Origin: Clostridia bacterium
GTDB lineage: Bacteria; Bacillota_A; Clostridia; Oscillospirales; CAG-272
Length of the DNA: 64,000 nt
Assembly (NCBI GenBank): GCA_017501175.1
Contig: JAFVXK010000016.1
Span: 3,911-67,910 of the forward strand
Reading direction: 5' to 3'
Shown here: positions 60,276-64,000 of the stretch, one piece after another
How the letters are laid out: every line of letters starts with the position of its first letter
How positions within the stretch are numbered: position 1 is the first letter of the stretch
Translations under genes and position numbers: made by a program
Notes under the pieces: generated by a model
What the model was told of the DNA's origin: nothing
Database searches by the model: none
Seen by the model: the letters and a program-made list of their open reading frames with translations, nothing else

Positions 60276-61208
60276 TTATTTATAGAAATCGTGCTTTCCA
60301 ACCGAAAATACGTACTCTCGGTTTTCGGGTATCCACGAGGACGATGACAGCTCGGGTCTTAAAAAGAAGAACGCCCCATCGGATAAATCGAAGCCCTCAA
60401 GGCATATCTTCGCGGCAAGATAGGACGCGTAGCTTGGATTATTGTATATTGCGCCGTTAGATATAGGACTGAACTGCACACCGTATTTTCTGTCAAATAT
60501 TACTCCGTAGATGGTGTTTGGATAATACGCCGACCTCACACGGTTAAGGACTACGTTTCCGACGGCTATTTTTCCGATAAGAGGCTCACCCGAGCTCTCC
60601 GCGTGAATTATTCTTGCAAGCCAGAAAACCTCGTCCTCGCGGTAATATCTCGACGCCTCGGCAAGAGGCTTCACGCTTCCCGAGAGATTTACTCTTTCGC
60701 CGTCAAATGATAGCGAAAGTCCCGTCGCCTTGGCAAACGCCTCGACGGGAATATACATTCTGCCGTCACTCATTATAACGGTTGGCGTCATATCAAAGAG
60801 CGGTCTGTCGTTAGCCATAACCGCATAATTTCCATCGGTTGCACTGACTGTGAGACCCGAAAGCCTCATAACCGATGTTTTGCCCTTAGCATCGTAGCTG
60901 TATGATGCGCCGAGCGCATTCGCCGCCGCCCTAAATGGAAGATAATACTTCCCGTTTATTTTGATAGCCGATACAGACAGCTTCGCACCTCGCACGTACG
61001 CCGCACTGCGAGTGTATGCGTACACGCTTCTGTTACGCACTCCCGAAAGCTCCAAAATTCTTTCGTTCCTCGCTTGAGGACTAATCAAATATTCAGAAGC
61101 AGTATATGTATTTATACTCTCTGCAGAAGCACCGACAGCCCCTCCCAATAAAAGTCCTACGCTTAAAATACAGGCGACAGAGCCGCCAATAGTCTTCTTT
61201 TTATCCAT
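60276..61208 (-). CDS. SleB/CwlJ-like cell-wall hydrolase with copper-amine-oxidase-type N domain
   Basis: 310 residues. N-terminal signal peptide or anchor (MDKKKTIGGSVACILSVGLLL), then a Cu_amine_oxidN1-like stalk (about 70-180, with INGKYYLPFRAAANALGA and VIMSDGRMYIPVEAFAKATG repeats), and a C-terminal Hydrolase_2 domain with IIHAESSGEPLIGKIAVGNVVLNRV holding the catalytic Glu. SleB and CwlJ cut the spore cortex during germination. Probably exported peptidoglycan lytic hydrolase; a spore role is likely but unproven. A sigma-A promoter and a leader hairpin precede it. Confidence 0.87.
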   Translation of the reverse strand: MDKKKTIGGSVACILSVGLLLGGAVGASAESINTYTASEYLISPQARNERILELSGVRNRSVYAYTRSAAYVRGAKLSVSAIKINGKYYLPFRAAANALGASYSYDAKGKTSVMRLSGLTVSATDGNYAVMANDRPLFDMTPTVIMSDGRMYIPVEAFAKATGLSLSFDGERVNLSGSVKPLAEASRYYREDEVFWLARIIHAESSGEPLIGKIAVGNVVLNRVRSAYYPNTIYGVIFDRKYGVQFSPISNGAIYNNPSYASYLAAKICLEGFDLSDGAFFFLRPELSSSSWIPENREYVFSVGKHDFYK

Positions 61209-61276
61209 TTATTTTCCTTTCCGCCTATTGAAATTAAAAGAGGAGCTTTGCCCCTCTCTCACGGCATTACGGGAAA

Positions 61277-61305
61277 ATTGTATCATAGAAATGAACGTAT
61301 TTCAA
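61277..61305 (-). promoter_or_regulatory. Promoter of the SleB-like gene
   Basis: On the minus strand TTGAAA (61300-61305), 17-bp spacer, TACAAT (61277-61282). Confidence 0.7.
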
Positions 61306-61521
61306 GTCAAATATTAAGGAATTTAAGGCTTATATTTCCATTTATTCGCTGATTTTAAATAATAATTCTTTGAATTTTACTATTTTGTAAGCATTTGGAA
61401 GTATAAAAGGCGCTTTATATGAATTTTATTTTTTCGCGCATTTGTTTTCTTATCTCAATTCACCGTTTGCCGCTTATTTCGTATTATAATTATAACGAAT
61501 GATTAACTTTCAAAAAACTTA

Positions 61522-61550
61522 TTGACAAACCGACATCATTGTGCTATACT
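61522..61550 (+). promoter_or_regulatory. Promoter of the acidic-protein gene
   Basis: TTGACA (61522-61527), 17-bp spacer, TATACT (61545-61550), 37 bp before the ATG at 61588. Confidence 0.78.
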
Positions 61551-61587
61551 CATATCGCTAATTTGCTTTACAAAAGGAGACCTATTT

Positions 61588-61998
61588 ATGCTACTGTGTG
61601 AAGAGCTCTATTTTGAGATTACTCTCACCGGCGCCAAGTCCGAAATCAAAAAGCTCATCAGCTTTTTAAAAACAGGCGGTCTTGACGATTTCTTTGAATT
61701 TTCAGCTGATTATATCAGCTACGACGATGAATTCGATACTACCGAAAACGAGGGCAAAACCTCCGTCGTTCTCGCAAACGACGACTACGGAATAGAGATT
61801 GACGAGCTTGATACCGACGATTTTCTTGACGTATTCTGCCGCGCTGCGAAAAATCTTGAGGTAGTCGGCAGCCTATACGATGCCGACGAGGACGAGTACC
61901 GCTTTGTCAGCGACGCGGGCGAGAGCTACTACCTGAACTCCGACAGGATTTCAAGGTTCAACGAGGACCTTGACCGTGAGGAAGAGGACGACGACTAA
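61588..61998 (+). CDS. Small highly acidic protein of unknown function
   Basis: 136 residues from the ATG at 61588 (AAAGGAG upstream; an in-frame upstream ATG overlaps the promoter). Start LLCEELYFEITLTGAKSEIKKLISFL suggests a compact alpha/beta fold; the rest is very rich in Asp and Glu, and it ends in an EEEDDD tail. No known domain is recognised. Strong promoter, ribosome site and terminator indicate high expression. Conserved small acidic proteins of this kind in clostridia lack assigned roles. Confidence 0.7.
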   Translation: MLLCEELYFEITLTGAKSEIKKLISFLKTGGLDDFFEFSADYISYDDEFDTTENEGKTSVVLANDDYGIEIDELDTDDFLDVFCRAAKNLEVVGSLYDADEDEYRFVSDAGESYYLNSDRISRFNEDLDREEEDDD

Positions 61999-62016
61999 TA
62001 CCCCTCCTTTAAAGGA

Positions 62017-62052
62017 AAGACCACGCGACTGTCGCGTGGTCTTCTTTTTTAT
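62017..62052 (+). terminator. Strong terminator
   Basis: AAGACCACGCGAC (62017-62029) pairs with GTCGCGTGGTCTT (62031-62043), followed by CTTTTTTA. It serves the acidic-protein gene and the convergent lipoprotein gene. Confidence 0.93.
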
Positions 62053-63641
62053 ATTTCCGGCGCAGGCTCTGCCGCCTTTGCCTTGAACGTGTACATATAG
62101 TTTTGACCCGAGCTCAGCGACTCGGTCCAGACAGCATACTCATAGTTGTCAGACGCGCCCAGCGTTGCGAGTGCCTCATTCATCACCTTGTAGTAAAAAG
62201 CCGTGCCGTAAAACAGGGAAACAAGCGGAGAAAAACTTACAACGAGTAAAAATTCGTCGGTTTCGCCGCCTTGCACAAGACTTACAAGCGAGGCGAGCTC
62301 CTGAACGCTGTCAATATAAAAATCAACTCTGCGCTCCGTAAGGACGTCAGCCGTGCGCGAAAATCCTCTGTCGGTTTCGACTATATAGTTCCAAAGTCCA
62401 CTATATTCGTATTTGTCCACGTAAAGAGAAAGCGGGGCTAAAAAGAGCTTATAATTGATAAGCTGAACATTTTTACCGTAAAAGACGGATATGGCGCTTT
62501 CGGATAGGTCACTCGCCACGTCGCCGTTTGTAGAGTCAACCGAGTACCAGACGCCGTCTATCTTTACGTAGTTCCACGCGTGTCCTGTGCCCGAGGTAAT
62601 ACCGTAGCCAAAATCACGAACCGCATCAATGCCCTCAATTCCGCAAAGGAGAACGAAAGCCTTGCTCTTTCCGTCACACACTGCCCTGCCGTAATCAAAC
62701 ACTCCCTCAAGATAGTAGCAGACGTTCTCCTGCGGTACGACTGTCGTGCTGTCGTAGTAGGAGTCGTAATCGTAATCCACCGCCCGAACTAGATACTCAT
62801 ATATAGCAAGAGCCTTTTCGAACTCGCTCATATCGTTTGTAATTATTTCACGCAGAATTGCCCTTGCCTTGTTGTATATTCGCTCGGCGCTCGAATTTTC
62901 TATCGGAAACGAGGGCTTATAGCCCTTCTCTATTGCCCACCAAAGCTCCTCGGAATTATAAACCTCTGTCGTTTGCCTCTCGGATAGGTCGATGGGAAAG
63001 GCTTCGAAGCTTTCAGGTCGCTTTTGCGAGGCGCTTGCAGAAAGTAAAACCGCAAGCTCGTTTGCCGAGGCTATCTGGTAGTAGATGTTTTCGGAAGTGG
63101 GCGTCATAGCCGCGGACGCCGCTCGCTTGCGATAGTTTATGGTAACAGTCAGTTGCTTTGGAGTGTCGTCGTTTTGCGTGTACTTTAGCCAAACGTGGCT
63201 TGAAAACTCGCACTGGTTTTCAAAGCTCGAAAGAGGGTCGTACTCCTCGCCAAAGGGAGAGAAATCGAGAATAAGGCTCGAGCGATGGTTTTTTATCGCA
63301 ATATCAATAAGTGCAGACGCCTCGTTGACGTCGCTTACGGTGTGAACCTCGGTATCAGGCTCGGTTTCAAAGGTATATCCGTCAGCGGTAGGCGTTATTG
63401 GAGTGTCAGGCTCTTTTCCCGAGCCATCTCCCCCGTCGCCGTCACCCTCGCCCGAGCCGTCACCGCTACCGTCGCCCTCACCGCTACCGTCGCCCTCACC
63501 GCTACCGTCGCCGCCGGACTCAGTCCCGTCCCCAGCTCCTTCGGAGTCACCCGTAGGGTCGTCTGCAAAGCGCAACATACAACCCGAAAAGGATAGTAAA
63601 AGCGCTAATATAAGTAAAATAGAAATCAGTTTAATCTTCAT
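62049..63641 (-). CDS. Lipoprotein with Gly-rich linker and transglutaminase-like domain
   Basis: 530 residues. Lipoprotein signal with lipobox LSFSGC (Cys near residue 21), then a low-complexity Gly/Ser/Glu/Asp linker (about 30-80, GSGEGD-type repeats), and a long extracellular part. A transglutaminase-like core carries Cys in GRAVCDGKSKAF, His in GTGHAWNYV and Asp in WYSVDSTNGD, the Cys-His-Asp triad of microbial transglutaminase-like proteases. It should act on the outer face of the membrane, possibly on wall peptides. AAGGTG precedes the ATG. Confidence 0.85.
   Translation of the reverse strand: MKIKLISILLILALLLSFSGCMLRFADDPTGDSEGAGDGTESGGDGSGEGDGSGEGDGSGDGSGEGDGDGGDGSGKEPDTPITPTADGYTFETEPDTEVHTVSDVNEASALIDIAIKNHRSSLILDFSPFGEEYDPLSSFENQCEFSSHVWLKYTQNDDTPKQLTVTINYRKRAASAAMTPTSENIYYQIASANELAVLLSASASQKRPESFEAFPIDLSERQTTEVYNSEELWWAIEKGYKPSFPIENSSAERIYNKARAILREIITNDMSEFEKALAIYEYLVRAVDYDYDSYYDSTTVVPQENVCYYLEGVFDYGRAVCDGKSKAFVLLCGIEGIDAVRDFGYGITSGTGHAWNYVKIDGVWYSVDSTNGDVASDLSESAISVFYGKNVQLINYKLFLAPLSLYVDKYEYSGLWNYIVETDRGFSRTADVLTERRVDFYIDSVQELASLVSLVQGGETDEFLLVVSFSPLVSLFYGTAFYYKVMNEALATLGASDNYEYAVWTESLSSGQNYMYTFKAKAAEPAPEI
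63430..63545. repeat. In-gene GSGEGD-type tandem repeat
   Basis: CGCTACCGTCGCCCTCAC-type units of 18 bases recur, encoding the flexible linker of the lipoprotein gene. Such repeats can vary in number between strains by slippage. Confidence 0.7.
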
Positions 63642-63718
63642 AAATACGCACCTTAACGTTTATGTAAATATTATACTCGATTTATTGGTGTATGTCAACA
63701 GCGTGAGGAGATTTTATG

Positions 63719-63780
63719 CTTTGCCTTATGGCAAAAAAAGAAAGCCACTCGATTTGAGTGGCTTTGGAGCGGATTACGGG
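63719..63780 (-). repeat. Duplicate of tRNA 3' terminus plus terminator
   Basis: TGGAGCGGATTACGGG (63765-63780) equals the last 16 bases of the tRNA gene at 63976. Upstream, the AAAGCCACTC/GAGTGGCTTT terminator hairpin and the TTTGCCTTATGGCAAA stretch repeat those at 63933-63975. The tRNA body is missing beyond base 63780. Confidence 0.8.
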
Positions 63781-63948
63781 TAAGCGAGGGAAAAACAGTT
63801 GATAACTGTTTTTCGTGACGCGCCCGAAGAAAATAAGGAGTTAAAGGAGCGAACCTGTGAGCGACGCATAACGACTATATTTTCGAGCCGTCGGAGAACC
63901 CCTTGGGGTGAGAGCCCCTACTCTCGCTCCATTTTGCCTTTTGGCAAA

Positions 63949-63975
63949 AAGAAAGCCACTCGATTTGAGTGGCTT
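63949..63975 (-). terminator. Terminator of the tRNA gene
   Basis: On the minus strand AAAGCCACTC pairs with GAGTGGCTTT across AAATC, followed by CTTTTTGCC. It lies directly after the CCA end of the tRNA. Confidence 0.85.
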
Positions 63976-64000
63976 TGGAGCGGATTACGGGGCTCGAACC
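63976..64000 (-). tRNA. tRNA 3' end (probably tRNA-Gly), truncated by the window edge
   Basis: On the minus strand: GGTTCGAGC T-loop, the CCCGT stem half, acceptor half AATCCGC, discriminator T and encoded CCA (63976-63978). The implied 5' acceptor is GCGGATT. A U73 discriminator with a GCGG start is typical of tRNA-Gly; the anticodon lies outside the window, so identity is not certain. Confidence 0.85.

Larger units (their letters stand above)
61209..61587. other. Divergent regulatory gap of sleB-like and acidic-protein genes
   Basis: Contains the minus-strand promoter at 61277-61305, a leader hairpin AGAGGGGC/GCTCCTCT followed by TTTT (about 61231-61250) that could act as an attenuator, about 200 bp of A+T-rich sequence with no recognised feature (61306-61521), and the plus-strand promoter at 61522-61550. 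Confidence 0.6.
63642..63975. other. Gap with duplicated tRNA 3' end and a structured insertion
   Basis: Holds a duplicate of the tRNA terminator and 3' end (63719-63780), then a 150-bp insertion (63781-63931) with the hairpin AAAAACAGTT/AACTGTTTTT (63791-63813), a 7-bp inverted repeat GGAGCGA/TCGCTCC (63846-63852, 63924-63930), ACCCCTTGGGGT (63898-63909) and GAGAG/CTCTC (63910-63925). No protein is likely. Confidence 0.65.

Noticed and set aside
63846..63930. Complete tRNA gene in the insertion
   Set aside because: A 7-bp closing stem and internal hairpins exist, but there is no T-loop consensus or anticodon arm, so it is only called a structured element.
1..64000. CRISPR arrays, transposases, prophage genes
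   Set aside because: No regularly spaced repeats and no recognisable transposase, integrase, capsid or terminase product in any frame.

Overview
The window looks like a chromosome segment of an uncultured, endospore-forming, anaerobic Clostridium-class Firmicute, probably from a gut. The evidence is sigma-G (56036-56812), the SpoIVB protease (33315-34403), a SPOCS/LysM spore-coat-type protein (27463-29016), a SleB/CwlJ-type wall hydrolase (60276-61208), HPr kinase (29336-30274), a single-subunit glycyl-tRNA synthetase, LuxS and a glycyl radical enzyme. Ribosome binding sites are strong (AAGGAG types) and promoters are of the TTGACA/TATAAT type. No taxonomic marker allows a finer call.

Layout. 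1-386: end of a Gfo/Idh/MocA oxidoreductase. 505-7914: a six-gene operon on the minus strand (glycyl radical enzyme, its activating enzyme, a SASA esterase, an SMP-30 lactonase, a PTE-like hydrolase and a DMT exporter) with a divergent AraC regulator; this looks like an undescribed anaerobic catabolic pathway. 8036-10803: a PHP-domain protein and a histidine-phosphatase/metallophosphoesterase fusion. 10982-21010: trmO, a heparinase II/III-like protein, asnS, a CarD-like factor, mtnN-luxS, glyS, mtaB and hpt. 21243-25670: the classic rpmH-rnpA-yidD-yidC-jag-mnmE cluster, here without dnaA/oriC next to it. 25679-34403: an RNHCP protein, an MFS carrier, a spore-coat-type protein, hprK, a GDPD, a lipoprotein and spoIVB.

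34264-40152 is the most unusual part. The 3' end of spoIVB, from the catalytic-serine codon through its terminator, occurs three times in direct orientation. Between the copies lie two A+T-rich cargo segments: AraC/arabinose-isomerase-like/SASA/broken glycosidase, and sialidase-like/broken deacetylase. Copies 2 and 3 are each preceded by a related 24-nt sequence. This is the expected footprint of two tandem site-specific integrations into the 3' end of spoIVB, each restoring the gene. No integrase remains.

40153-48946: oxidoreductases (one broken), an MBL hydrolase, AraC and LysR regulators, two PLP enzymes and an ABC exporter. 49020-50985: a zinc-ribbon membrane protein facing an XRE regulator across an operator-like region. 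51191-55966: an amino-sugar operon (nagB, TIM-barrel isomerase, Gfo/Idh dehydrogenase, nagA, AraC). 56036-61208: sigG, malic enzyme, fumarase, a phosphoribosyltransferase and the SleB-like hydrolase. 61588-63641: a small acidic protein and a transglutaminase-like lipoprotein. The right edge enters a tRNA gene (minus strand, probably tRNA-Gly) whose 3' end and terminator are duplicated about 200 bp away. No CRISPR array, rRNA, transposase or integrase was seen.
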